From: JAFDWI01 sp040255345
GTDB lineage: Bacteria; Actinomycetota; Acidimicrobiia; Acidimicrobiales; Iamiaceae
Assembly (NCBI GenBank): GCA_040255345.1
Contig: JBDZUV010000048.1
Coordinates: 1-22,333, forward strand
Length of the DNA stretch: 22,333 nucleotides
Direction: 5' to 3'
Shown here: positions 6,973 to 13,761 of the stretch, piece by piece
How positions within the stretch are numbered: position 1 is the stretch's first letter
Layout: each line of letters starts with the position of its first letter
Program-made: the position numbers and the translations under genes
The notes under the pieces: generated by a model
Seen by the model: the letters and a program-made list of their open reading frames with translations, nothing else
Database searches by the model: none
What the model was told of the DNA's origin: nothing

Positions 6973-7365
6973 TCACTCGGCGAGGGCCTTGGCCTTGAGG
7001 ATGTCGAACTCGGCCTGGTCGATCGTGCCGGCATCGAGGAGCGCCTTCGCCTGGGCGATGGCATCCGCTGGCGAGGCGCCGGCGGTCTGGCGGATGTACT
7101 GGCGTACGTCTGCCTCGGCGGCGGCGTGCTCGGCCATCGAGCGCTCGGCCATTCCCTTGCCGTTGGCGATCAGGTACACGAGCAGGCTGAGTAGCGGCAG
7201 GATCAGCAGGAACAGCACCCACACGGCCTTCATCGCGCCGCTCATCTCCTTGTTCCTGAACAGGTCGACGATCACGCTGAACAACATCATCAGATACATC
7301 AGCATGAAGAACACGCTGAGTACGGTCCACAGCAACGATCCGAGAGATACGTCGGCTAGCAGCAT
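6973..7365 (-). CDS. Small membrane protein with PLDc_N-like helices and C-terminal SHOCT domain
   Basis: A 130-residue protein. Two hydrophobic helices (about residues 10-35 and 45-67) are joined by the short polar loop FRNKEMSGAMKAVW, which resembles the phospholipase-D-nuclease N-terminal (PLDc_N) membrane unit. A charged linker follows and then a SHOCT domain (about residues 99-129, AIAQAKALLDAGTIDQAEFDILKAKAL), a short two-helix module common at the end of actinobacterial membrane proteins. The ATG is preceded by an AAAGGA-type ribosome site about 8-10 bases upstream. Function is unknown; SHOCT modules are thought to mediate oligomerisation. It stands alone and lies just outside the left repeat of the tRNA-Ala island, so in the island-free chromosome it would probably have been next to the tRNA gene. 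Confidence 0.82.
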   Translation of the reverse strand: MLLADVSLGSLLWTVLSVFFMLMYLMMLFSVIVDLFRNKEMSGAMKAVWVLFLLILPLLSLLVYLIANGKGMAERSMAEHAAAEADVRQYIRQTAGASPADAIAQAKALLDAGTIDQAEFDILKAKALAE

Positions 7366-7473
7366 CAGAGGATCCTTTCGTTCACGAATGGCCAGGTTCG
7401 GTCCCCGCCGGTCGCAGCAGCATAGGCCGTATTTGTATCGGACGGGGCCGATCGACGCCGTGAAGTCCCGAAA

Positions 7474-7544
7474 GACGCCGAAACCCCCAGGTCTGTGACC
7501 TGAGGGTTCGTGGGTGGAGCTATGGGGAATCGAACCCCGGACCT
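7474..7544. repeat. Left direct repeat (tRNA-Ala 3' fragment plus terminator), putative attL
   Basis: 71 bp matching 9981-10051 with two differences (C/T at 7509/10016 and G/A at 7539/10046). On the minus strand it carries the 30-base 3' part of tRNA-Ala (acceptor 3' strand, T arm, part of the variable loop; 7515-7544) and the terminator hairpin (stem 7482-7493/7497-7508, loop TGT). Similarity stops sharply at 7545: the D and anticodon arms are absent, so this is not a functional tRNA. Confidence 0.8.
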
Positions 7545-7868
7545 TCGGTCGCTGTTCGTCCTCGATCCGCCGACCGACTGTCGGGCGTGTACGTGCCCAT
7601 GACCCGTGGGCGTCACTGCAACGACGCCTTCGTGGTGGTGGACGAGGACACCGACGCGGTCGACCTGCTGCGTCGCCCGGTGGACGGAGACTGGTTCGGC
7701 CGCTCCGCCCTGGTCGTCCGAACTGAACTGTTCGACCCGGACGCGCCCGCCCGGCGACGTGCGCCGATGGTTCTCGGCGGTGAGCTGGCCGCAGGTGATC
7801 CTCTGTCGCTCCCCGGTGGTGCCTCGGGACCGAGCATCGACGAGCCCGAGAATCGGCCTGAGCCATGA
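7545..7868 (+). pseudogene. Truncated relaxase/conjugative helicase C-terminus (MobF/TraA-like remnant)
   Basis: The frame starting right at the repeat boundary reads SGVYVPMTRGRHCNDAFVVVD and ends at TGA 7866-7868. The VYVxMTRGRxxNxAxVV block is the last helicase motif (motif VI region) of RecD-like helicases, as found at the C-terminal helicase domain of MobF/TraA-type conjugative relaxases. About 95-100 residues remain; the N-terminal relaxase and the Walker A part are missing, and no in-frame start with a ribosome site is convincing. The gene appears to have been cut at the att junction or by a later deletion. The assignment rests on one motif, so it is moderate. Confidence 0.5.
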
Positions 7869-7898
7869 ACTTCAGGTGGCGGCGGTGCTGTACCCTGT

Positions 7899-7946
7899 TA
7901 TGACATACTTGTTTTAGGAGGTCCGCCAGAAAACAAGTATGTCATA
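7899..7946. repeat. Perfect 17-bp inverted repeat spanning the start codon of the AlbA_2 gene
   Basis: TATGACATACTTGTTTT (7899-7915) and its exact reverse complement (7930-7946) are separated by 14 bases that contain AGGAGG (7916-7921). The ATG at 7939 lies within the right arm. The AT-rich arms stand out from the GC-rich surroundings. It could be an operator for the encoded winged-helix protein, or an mRNA hairpin that holds the start codon while leaving the Shine-Dalgarno sequence in the loop. Confidence 0.8.
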
Positions 7947-9576
7947 TCCCCTGTTCCACCCCCGTTCCGAGTTGCCCGCACCCGATTCCCTGACCGAGGA
8001 CGAGTTCAAGCGCGCGTTTCCCGGCGAAAGCGAGTACGTGGAGTTCAAGAAGGGCATCTCGAGTAAGGACCTCCAAAAGCCGGTCGTGGCGTTTTCGAAC
8101 ACCGACGGAGGGGTCGTACTCCTGGGTGTGACGAGAGACGGTCACGCCATGGGCGTTCCACACCCTGGCGAGGCCGCGCGGGAAGCGCATCAGGCTGTGA
8201 GGAACGTGGCGAATCCGGGCCGCTACGACATTCGAGAGCTGCGGGTGGGCGATGGCACCACCCTGGTCGTCGCGATCAGCCGCCGGGTCGAGGGATTCGC
8301 TCAGCTGTCAAATGGGGCAGTGCTCGAGCGTCGTGGTGCTTCGAACGTCGCGCTTCTCGGTGTGGATCTGTCCCGGTTCCTCAATCGTCGGACGTTCACA
8401 CATTTCGAGAGGCAGCCTTCTCCGATCGACGCGGCCCGAATGGATCCTGGCCTGAGAGAGCGACTCCGTGAAGTGTTCGGTTGGCCGGGCAGCGGTCTGG
8501 CAGAGAGGCTCGAGGAAGAGGGTTTCACGATTCGAGACGGCTCGAATGAGATGCTGACGACGGCAGGCGTGTTGTTGCTCGTGGCCGATCCGGAGCAGAT
8601 GGGTGGACGTCCGTTCATCGACGTCCGTCGCTACGCACCCGGTGAGGATGACCCGGATCGGACGTGGAAGATCGGTGGTCCGGTCGATGCCCAGATCACC
8701 GAGGCGACGGAACTCGTTGCCGCGGAATTGGGGACCGTGAGTGCCGTGGTCGGTGCGACCCGGGTCGAGCTTCCGCGCCTTCCGCCGAGAGCACTTCGGG
8801 AGGCGATCGCGAACGCGGTCGCTCACCGTTCGTACGAGCTCACGGGTACCGCCATCCGGATCGACATTCGTCCGACGCACGTCGTGATCGAGTCTCCGGG
8901 AGGCCTGCCCGAGCCGGTCACGATCGAGAACCTTCGTGATCAGCAGGCGGCACGAAACGATCTTGTTCTCCGAACGCTGCGGCGTCTCGGGCTCGCCGAA
9001 GATCAGGGCAAGGGGATCGATCGGATCCAGGACGACATGACGATGAACCTGCTCGATTCCCCTCGGTTCGCGAGCGATGGATCGTCGTTCTCCGTGACGC
9101 TCGGACTGGACGCGGTGGTGACGCAACGTGAGCGTGCCTGGGTCCATTCGTTGATCGGGGATGACGCGATCGACGCCCGATCGGCGCTGGTCATCGTCGA
9201 GGTTGCTCGAAAGACACGGGTGACCAATCGAGACATACGCAGCGTGCTCAACATCGACAGCACAGAAGCCCGCGCGATCTTGCAGGCATTGATACATGCG
9301 GGGATCCTCCGCCAGATCGGCATCCGCGGTGGGGCCGAATACGAGCTTTCCGAGGAGACCCCAGTCGATGCGCGTATCCGATACAGCGCCGCCGACCTCG
9401 ATGCGGAAGCGATGGCGCTCGCCCTCGAGGCGCCGCTGACCAACATGCGTCTGCGCGAACGTACCGGTGTCGATGCCAACACGGCCCGGCAGGTTTTCAA
9501 GCGCCTCGTCGATCAAGGTCGGCTCGTGAAACGTGGTTCGAGGCGTGGGACGCGCTACGAGGAGCCCGACGGGTAG
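7939..9576 (+). CDS. AlbA_2/Schlafen-type ATP-binding protein with winged-helix C-terminus (COG2865-like)
   Basis: A 545-residue protein. Residues about 28-150 form an AlbA_2 (Schlafen-like) DNA-binding domain with SEYVEFKKGI and AFSNTDGGVVLLGV, the hallmark motifs. Residues about 200-390 include a GHKL-type ATPase of the HATPase_c_4 class: ALREAIANAVAHRSY (about 285-299, N box) and later GLAEDQGKGIDRI (G box). The C-terminal part (about 405-545) shows two winged-helix segments (ITNRD-like RVTNRDIRSVLNIDSTEAR and TNMRLRERTGVDANTARQ). Such proteins are predicted transcriptional regulators and are frequent cargo of mobile elements; some relatives are linked to phage defence, which is not shown here. 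The ATG lies inside a 17-bp inverted repeat and 17 bases after AGGAGG, an unusually long spacing. The codon third positions are less GC-rich than in neighbouring genes, consistent with transfer. Confidence 0.85.
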   Translation: MSYPLFHPRSELPAPDSLTEDEFKRAFPGESEYVEFKKGISSKDLQKPVVAFSNTDGGVVLLGVTRDGHAMGVPHPGEAAREAHQAVRNVANPGRYDIRELRVGDGTTLVVAISRRVEGFAQLSNGAVLERRGASNVALLGVDLSRFLNRRTFTHFERQPSPIDAARMDPGLRERLREVFGWPGSGLAERLEEEGFTIRDGSNEMLTTAGVLLLVADPEQMGGRPFIDVRRYAPGEDDPDRTWKIGGPVDAQITEATELVAAELGTVSAVVGATRVELPRLPPRALREAIANAVAHRSYELTGTAIRIDIRPTHVVIESPGGLPEPVTIENLRDQQAARNDLVLRTLRRLGLAEDQGKGIDRIQDDMTMNLLDSPRFASDGSSFSVTLGLDAVVTQRERAWVHSLIGDDAIDARSALVIVEVARKTRVTNRDIRSVLNIDSTEARAILQALIHAGILRQIGIRGGAEYELSEETPVDARIRYSAADLDAEAMALALEAPLTNMRLRERTGVDANTARQVFKRLVDQGRLVKRGSRRGTRYEEPDG

Positions 9577-9980
9577 CGTCCGTCACCCACAGAGCCTGCC
9601 GGCGCGGCCTGGAGTGGGCGAGTTCAGAAGGTGACGCAGATGTTCGGAACTGGATTTGGCGCGGGTGGGTTTCCGCCTGGCGAACTCGAACAGCGACGGT
9701 AGGCCATTCTCAGCTGGATTGGCGGCGCTGCCCCTCGGATTTTCGGGTCTGCTTCGCGCTCCCGCGGCTGGGGCGCATCGTGGATGTCGCGGCGGGCGTT
9801 GTGGTAGGCGAGATCGACGTTCGTCGGTCCGCTGCAGATGGTCCCCTCGAGGACCCCGCCCACGTTCGGACTCGGGGCCGCCTGCACCCCGGCCGCCGCG
9901 GCCGACTCACGGGCCCAGAGCAGGTCGCGCACGTCCTTGCGGGTCGCGTCCCGCGCGTAGAGGCGTACGCACGCCCAAGT
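9577..9980. other. Unassigned island DNA between the AlbA_2 gene and the right repeat
   Basis: About 400 bp without a gene I can support. A minus-strand frame is open across it (down to a stop at 9624); its part from about 9960 to 9760 reads RKDVRDLLWARESAAAAGV and later GGVLEGTICSGPTNVDLAYH, which looks more protein-like than random shadow sequence. It has no recognised domain, runs into the tRNA terminator upstream and has no clear start. It may be the tail of another decayed island gene. Confidence 0.4.
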
Positions 9981-10051
9981 GACGCCGAAACCCCCAGGTC
10001 TGTGACCTGAGGGTTTGTGGGTGGAGCTATGGGGAATCGAACCCCAGACCT
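9981..10051. repeat. Right direct repeat, putative attR
   Basis: 71 bp nearly identical to 7474-7544 (69 of 71). Here the block is continuous with the 5' part of an intact tRNA-Ala, so this junction restored the tRNA, as expected for elements that integrate in tRNA 3' ends and bring a replacement 3' sequence. Confidence 0.8.
9988..10016 (-). terminator. Terminator of tRNA-Ala
   Basis: Downstream of the tRNA 3' end on the minus strand, a 13-bp stem (AAACCCTCAGGTC with GACCTGGGGGTTT, one G-U pair) closes on a 3-base ACA loop, ending in TTT followed by CGG. The stem is strong and the T-run short. The copy in the left repeat (7482-7508) keeps 12 of the pairs. Confidence 0.75.
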
Positions 10052-10094
10052 CTTCCATGCCATGGAAGCGCTCTACCAACTGAGCTATAGCCCC
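10022..10094 (-). tRNA. tRNA-Ala (anticodon GGC)
   Basis: A 73-base cloverleaf read on the minus strand: acceptor GGGGCTA pairing with TAGCTCC, including the G3-U70 wobble that is the alanine identity element; D arm GCTC-AGTTGGTA-GAGC; anticodon arm CTTCC-ATGGCAT-GGAAG with anticodon GGC; 5-base variable loop; T arm TGGGG-TTCGATT-CCCCA; discriminator A. CCA is not encoded. The last 30 bases are duplicated at 7515-7544, marking an integration site. Confidence 0.96.
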
Positions 10095-10109
10095 GAGTGT
10101 GGTTCGCCA

Positions 10110-10138
10110 ACTCTACCAGTCGGCATCCCGACGGTGAA
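10110..10138 (-). promoter_or_regulatory. Promoter of tRNA-Ala
   Basis: On the minus strand TTCACC (10138-10133) and TAGAGT (10115-10110) are separated by exactly 17 bases, and the tRNA starts 15 bases after the -10 box. The -35 box begins just after the thioesterase stop codon. Confidence 0.55.
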
Positions 10139-10139
10139 C

Positions 10140-10628
10140 TCAGCGGGGGCGGAGCACGAGCTGGGTCTGAGTGGTCTTGGCGACCGGGCCGTCCGCGGTG
10201 GCGAGGTCGGTCTCGACCACGATCGTGGTGCGGCCCGCGTGCAGGATCCGCGCGTTCGCCGTGAGCGTGCCGCGGCGCGCCGCACCGAGAAAGTTCGTCT
10301 TCGACTCGATCGTCGTCGTGCCGACCGCACCCTCGGGCAGGTTCAGGTACGCCAGCATCGCCCCCGCCGCATCGGCCAGTGCCATGACCACACCGCCGTG
10401 GATCACGCCGTCGGCGGTGCACAGGGCCTGTGACCAGGGCACCGACACCACGACCGAGGCGTCGTCGACCCGATCGGCGACGAACCCCAGCGTCGCGCAC
10501 ATCGGCATCGCCGCGCGCAGGTAGCCGGTCGGGTCCACGGCGACGGCTCGGAGCGCGTCCGCACCGGGAGGTTGCACGTCGGGGGTCGTCACGTCGACGC
10601 CGACCGTACCGGGATCGACGGCGCGCAA
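10140..10628 (-). CDS. PaaI-family hotdog-fold thioesterase
   Basis: About 162 residues with the hotdog-fold thioesterase pattern: GVIHGGVVMALADAAGAMLA (about residues 75-93, with the conserved HGG and the Asp of the central helix), then TTTIESKTNFLGAARRGTLTANARILHAGRTTIVVETDL and a final strand VAKTTQTQLVL. Members hydrolyse acyl-CoA thioesters, often phenylacetyl-type or other aromatic acyl-CoAs; the substrate here is unknown. The long frame starts with TTG at 10628; a GTG at 10592, ten bases after a TACGGT box, is at least as likely, as the first ~12 residues match nothing in the fold. It lies 82 bp downstream of leuS on the same strand and just upstream of tRNA-Ala. Confidence 0.85.
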   Translation of the reverse strand: MRAVDPGTVGVDVTTPDVQPPGADALRAVAVDPTGYLRAAMPMCATLGFVADRVDDASVVVSVPWSQALCTADGVIHGGVVMALADAAGAMLAYLNLPEGAVGTTTIESKTNFLGAARRGTLTANARILHAGRTTIVVETDLATADGPVAKTTQTQLVLRPR

Positions 10629-10710
10629 ACCCGCCGAGCGTGGCGGATCGCTCCAGATCCGACAGCGGGGACGAATGGGGTCGCCTTCACGGTCGAGGTC
10701 ACCGGCGGGC

Positions 10711-13626
10711 TCACTTGACCACCAGGTTCACCAGACGACCCGGGACGGCGATGACCCGGGCGACCTCCGCGCCGTCGAGCAGCTCGGTGATGCGCCCGTC
10801 GGCCAGGGCCGCGGCCTCGAGCAGATCGGGGGTCGCATCGGCGGCGACGGTGACGTGACTCCGCACCTTGCCGTTGATCTGCACCGGCACCTCGATGGTC
10901 TCGGAGACCAGCAGCGCCGCGTCGGCGACCGGGAAGTCCTCCCAGGCCAGAGACGACGCGTGCCCGAGCCGCTCCCAGAGTTCCTCGGCGATGTGCGGTG
11001 CCAGCGGCGCGAGCGCGAGCACCATCGGCTCGACGGCGTCTCGGGGCACGCCGTCGGGGAAGGTGCTGATCAGATGGTTGTCGTACTCGGTGATCCGGGC
11101 CACCACGGTGTTGAACCGCAGCGAGTCGTACCCCTCGCGGGCCGCATCGATCATGCGGTGCAACGCCCGTAACGTCTCCGGGGCGACCGCTTCGTCGCTG
11201 ACCGTGACCGCGCCGGTGTCTTCGTCGATCACATTGCGCCAGATGCGTTGCAGCAAGCGGTGCACCCCGATCACGTCGCGGGTGTTCCACGGGCGGCTCT
11301 GGTCGAACGGGCCGGTGAACATCTCGTACAGCCGTAGGGTGTCGGCGCCGTACGCCTCGTACATCTCGTCGGGCGTGACCGAGTTCTTCAGGCTCTTGCC
11401 CATCTTGCCGTACTGACGATGCACCGGCTCACCGTCGTAGGTGTAGGTGCCATCGTCGCCTTCGACCACATCGGCTGCGGGCACATGGAAGCCCCGGTCG
11501 TCGGTGTACGCATAGGCCTGCACGTAGCCCTGGTTGAACAGGCGGTGGAACGGTTCGAGCGACGAGACATGCCCCAGGTCGAAGAGCACCTTGTGCCAGA
11601 AGCGGGCATACAACAGATGCAACACCGCATGTTCGACGCCACCGACGTAGAGGTCCACCCCGCCCGACTCGCCCGCCGCCCGTGGACCCATCCAGTACGC
11701 CTCGATTTCGGGGTCGACGAACACGTCGGTGTTGTTCGGGTCCAGATAGCGCAGCTCGTACCAGCACGACCCGGCCCACTGGGGCATCGTGTTGGTCTCA
11801 CGGCGGTACGACCGTGGCCCGTCGCCGAGGTCGAGGGTGACCTCCAGCCAGTCGGTCGCACGGGCGAGCGGTGGTTCCGGGAGCGCATCGGGGTCGTCGG
11901 AAACCCGGGGGGTGAAATCGTCGATCTCGGGCAGCGTCACCGGGAGCTGGTCGGCCGGTACGGCGTGCGGGAACCCCTCGGCATCCCAGACGATCGGGAA
12001 CGGCTCGCCCCAGTACCGCTGACGGGAGAACAGCCAGTCCCGCAACTTGTAGGTGACCGTGGCCCGACCGGTGCCCTGCACGCCGAGCCACGCGGTGATC
12101 GCGGCCTTCGCTTCTGGCACGGCCATCCCGTCGAGTGACACGTCGTCGTTGGCCGAGGCGGTCGCGGTACCGTCCCCGGTGAACGCACCGGGCCACAGCT
12201 CGACACCGGCACCATCGTCGAGTCCGTGCCCGGCGAACCACGATGCCGGCGGGTGCACGACCTCGACGATCCCCAGGCCGAAGGTCTTCGCGAACGCGAA
12301 GTCCCGCTCGTCGTGTGCGGGGACGGCCATGATCGCTCCGGTTCCGTAGCCGGTCAGGACGTAATCCGCGATGAACACCGGCACCGGGTCGCCGTTGACC
12401 GGATTGATCGCGAAGGAACCGGTGAACACGCCGGTCTTGGTGTGGGACTCGGCCTGACGGTCGCGCTCGGACCGTCGGGCGGTGGCGGCGCGGTACGCCG
12501 CGACCGCGGCCCGAGGGTCGGGGGCACCTCCGGTCCATTGCGTCGGGGTACCCTCGGGCCAGGCTGCGGCAGTCCATGCGTCGACGAGATCGTGTTCGGG
12601 CGCCAAGACGACGTAGGTGGCACCGAAGAGGGTGTCCGGTCGGGTGGTGAAGACCTCGATCGACCGCCCGGCCCCGTCCGCGGCGAACGACACGGTCGCG
12701 CCCGTCGAACGTCCGATCCAGTTGCGCTGCATCGCCTTGATCGGTTCGGGCCAGTCGAGGAGGTCCAGGTCGGCGAGCAGCCGCTCGGCGTAGGCGGTGA
12801 TGCGCAGCATCCATTGGCGCAGCGGTCGTCGTACCACCGGGAAGTTGCCCCGTTCCGAGCGCCCTTCGGCATTGACCTCTTCGTTCGCCAGCACCGTTCC
12901 CAGCCCGGGACACCAGTTCACCGGTGCCTCCGAGACGTACGCGAGACGATGGGCGTCGACGACCCGCCGCCGCTCGGAGGCGTCAAGGTCGGACCACGCG
13001 GTGCCCTGGGGCAGCGTCCCTGCGGCGGGTTCGCGGTCGCCCGCGTCGAGTTCGATGATCAACTCGGCGATCGGCCGCGCCCGGCCGGCTTCGGCGTCGT
13101 AGAACGATTCGAAGAGTTGCAGGAAGATCCACTGGGTCCAGCGGTAGTACTCCACGTCGGTGGTGGCCAGCACCCGCCGTCGGTCGTGACCCAGACCGAG
13201 GCGGGCGAGCTGGCGGGACATGTTCGCGATGTTCGCCTCGGTGGTGACGCGTGGATGCTGGCCGGTCTCGATCGCATACTGCTCGGCCGGCAACCCGAAC
13301 GCGTCGTAACCCATGGTGTGCAGCACGTTGTGCCCGGTCATCCGCTTGAAGCGGGCGTAGACGTCGGTGCCGATGTAGCCGAGCGGATGGCCGACGTGCA
13401 GACCCGAACCGCTCGGGTACGGGAACATGTCGAGCGCGAAGAACTTCGTCCGGTCGCCCACCCGCGCGAATCCCTCCGAGAGGTCCCCGGTGGGGTTGGG
13501 TGCATCGAACGTGCCCTCGTCGGCCCATCGCCGCTGCCACTTCGCCTCGATCTCCTCGGCGAGCGCGGCGTCGTAGCGGTGGAGCGGAGTCTCGTCGCGG
13601 TGCGTCACCTGGTGTACCTCGGCCAT
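10711..13626 (-). CDS. leuS: Leucine--tRNA ligase
   Basis: A 971-residue class I aminoacyl-tRNA synthetase that charges tRNA-Leu with leucine in the cytoplasm. The HIGH motif reads HVGH (residues 77-80) within PYPSGSGLHVGHPLGY, and the KMSKS loop reads KMGKS (741-745, YGKMGKSLKNSVTPDEMY), the variant usual in actinobacterial LeuRS. Between them lie the CP1 editing region (TGATVSF...VFTTRPDTLFGATYVVLAPEH) and the long actinobacterial insertions that bring the length near 970. The LRQWMLRITAYAERLL segment and the catalytic-domain WAGSCWYELRYLDP are also typical. The C-terminus has the VQINGKVR and VNLVV strands of the tRNA-binding domain. The ATG at 13626 has a TACCGT box seven bases upstream on the minus strand, so the transcript is probably leaderless. 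Confidence 0.98.
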   Translation of the reverse strand: MAEVHQVTHRDETPLHRYDAALAEEIEAKWQRRWADEGTFDAPNPTGDLSEGFARVGDRTKFFALDMFPYPSGSGLHVGHPLGYIGTDVYARFKRMTGHNVLHTMGYDAFGLPAEQYAIETGQHPRVTTEANIANMSRQLARLGLGHDRRRVLATTDVEYYRWTQWIFLQLFESFYDAEAGRARPIAELIIELDAGDREPAAGTLPQGTAWSDLDASERRRVVDAHRLAYVSEAPVNWCPGLGTVLANEEVNAEGRSERGNFPVVRRPLRQWMLRITAYAERLLADLDLLDWPEPIKAMQRNWIGRSTGATVSFAADGAGRSIEVFTTRPDTLFGATYVVLAPEHDLVDAWTAAAWPEGTPTQWTGGAPDPRAAVAAYRAATARRSERDRQAESHTKTGVFTGSFAINPVNGDPVPVFIADYVLTGYGTGAIMAVPAHDERDFAFAKTFGLGIVEVVHPPASWFAGHGLDDGAGVELWPGAFTGDGTATASANDDVSLDGMAVPEAKAAITAWLGVQGTGRATVTYKLRDWLFSRQRYWGEPFPIVWDAEGFPHAVPADQLPVTLPEIDDFTPRVSDDPDALPEPPLARATDWLEVTLDLGDGPRSYRRETNTMPQWAGSCWYELRYLDPNNTDVFVDPEIEAYWMGPRAAGESGGVDLYVGGVEHAVLHLLYARFWHKVLFDLGHVSSLEPFHRLFNQGYVQAYAYTDDRGFHVPAADVVEGDDGTYTYDGEPVHRQYGKMGKSLKNSVTPDEMYEAYGADTLRLYEMFTGPFDQSRPWNTRDVIGVHRLLQRIWRNVIDEDTGAVTVSDEAVAPETLRALHRMIDAAREGYDSLRFNTVVARITEYDNHLISTFPDGVPRDAVEPMVLALAPLAPHIAEELWERLGHASSLAWEDFPVADAALLVSETIEVPVQINGKVRSHVTVAADATPDLLEAAALADGRITELLDGAEVARVIAVPGRLVNLVVK

Positions 13627-13633
13627 GGGTTTC

Positions 13634-13639
13634 ACGGTA
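13634..13639 (-). promoter_or_regulatory. Probable -10 box of leaderless leuS promoter
   Basis: TACCGT on the minus strand lies seven bases (GAAACCC) before the leuS ATG at 13626. No clear -35. The divergent acyl-AMP ligase gene starts within about 60-125 bp, so the intergenic region probably carries both promoters. Confidence 0.5.
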
Positions 13640-13761
13640 GTGGCCCCACGGTGTGCGGCCCGGGCTCGGTGGCGCCGGGGAACAGACCGGTGTGACAGGT
13701 GTCTCCGCGCGTGGCCGGAGTCGAGGTAACTCCACCCGGCCGCCGGTGGTCTGACGCTGCG

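Larger units (their letters stand above)
7474..10051. mobile_element. Decayed small genomic island in the tRNA-Ala(GGC) gene
   Basis: Two 71-bp direct repeats (7474-7544 and 9981-10051, two mismatches) bound the region. Each contains the last 30 bases of tRNA-Ala plus its downstream terminator hairpin; the right copy belongs to an intact tRNA gene. Integration into the 3' end of a tRNA gene, with the 3' part duplicated, is the classic att arrangement of integrative elements. The interior holds a truncated relaxase/helicase end and an AlbA_2/ATPase regulator with visibly less biased codon use than its neighbours. No integrase or excisionase was recognised, so it would be an immobile remnant. 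An old tandem duplication of the tRNA locus is the main alternative. Confidence 0.6.

Noticed and set aside
7515..7544. Second tRNA-Ala gene
   Set aside because: Only the 3' 30 bases are present; the D arm, anticodon arm and 5' acceptor strand are missing after 7544.
7899..7946. Inverted repeat as insertion-sequence ends or a MITE
   Set aside because: The arms are only 14 bases apart, no target-site duplication or transposase is present, and no other copy was noticed in the window.
11392..11406. KMGKS instead of KMSKS in LeuRS as a damaged active site
   Set aside because: This variant is normal in actinobacterial LeuRS; the rest of the enzyme is intact.
12226..13695. 489-codon plus-strand frame opposite leuS
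   Set aside because: Antisense shadow of the LeuRS gene with no recognisable motif.
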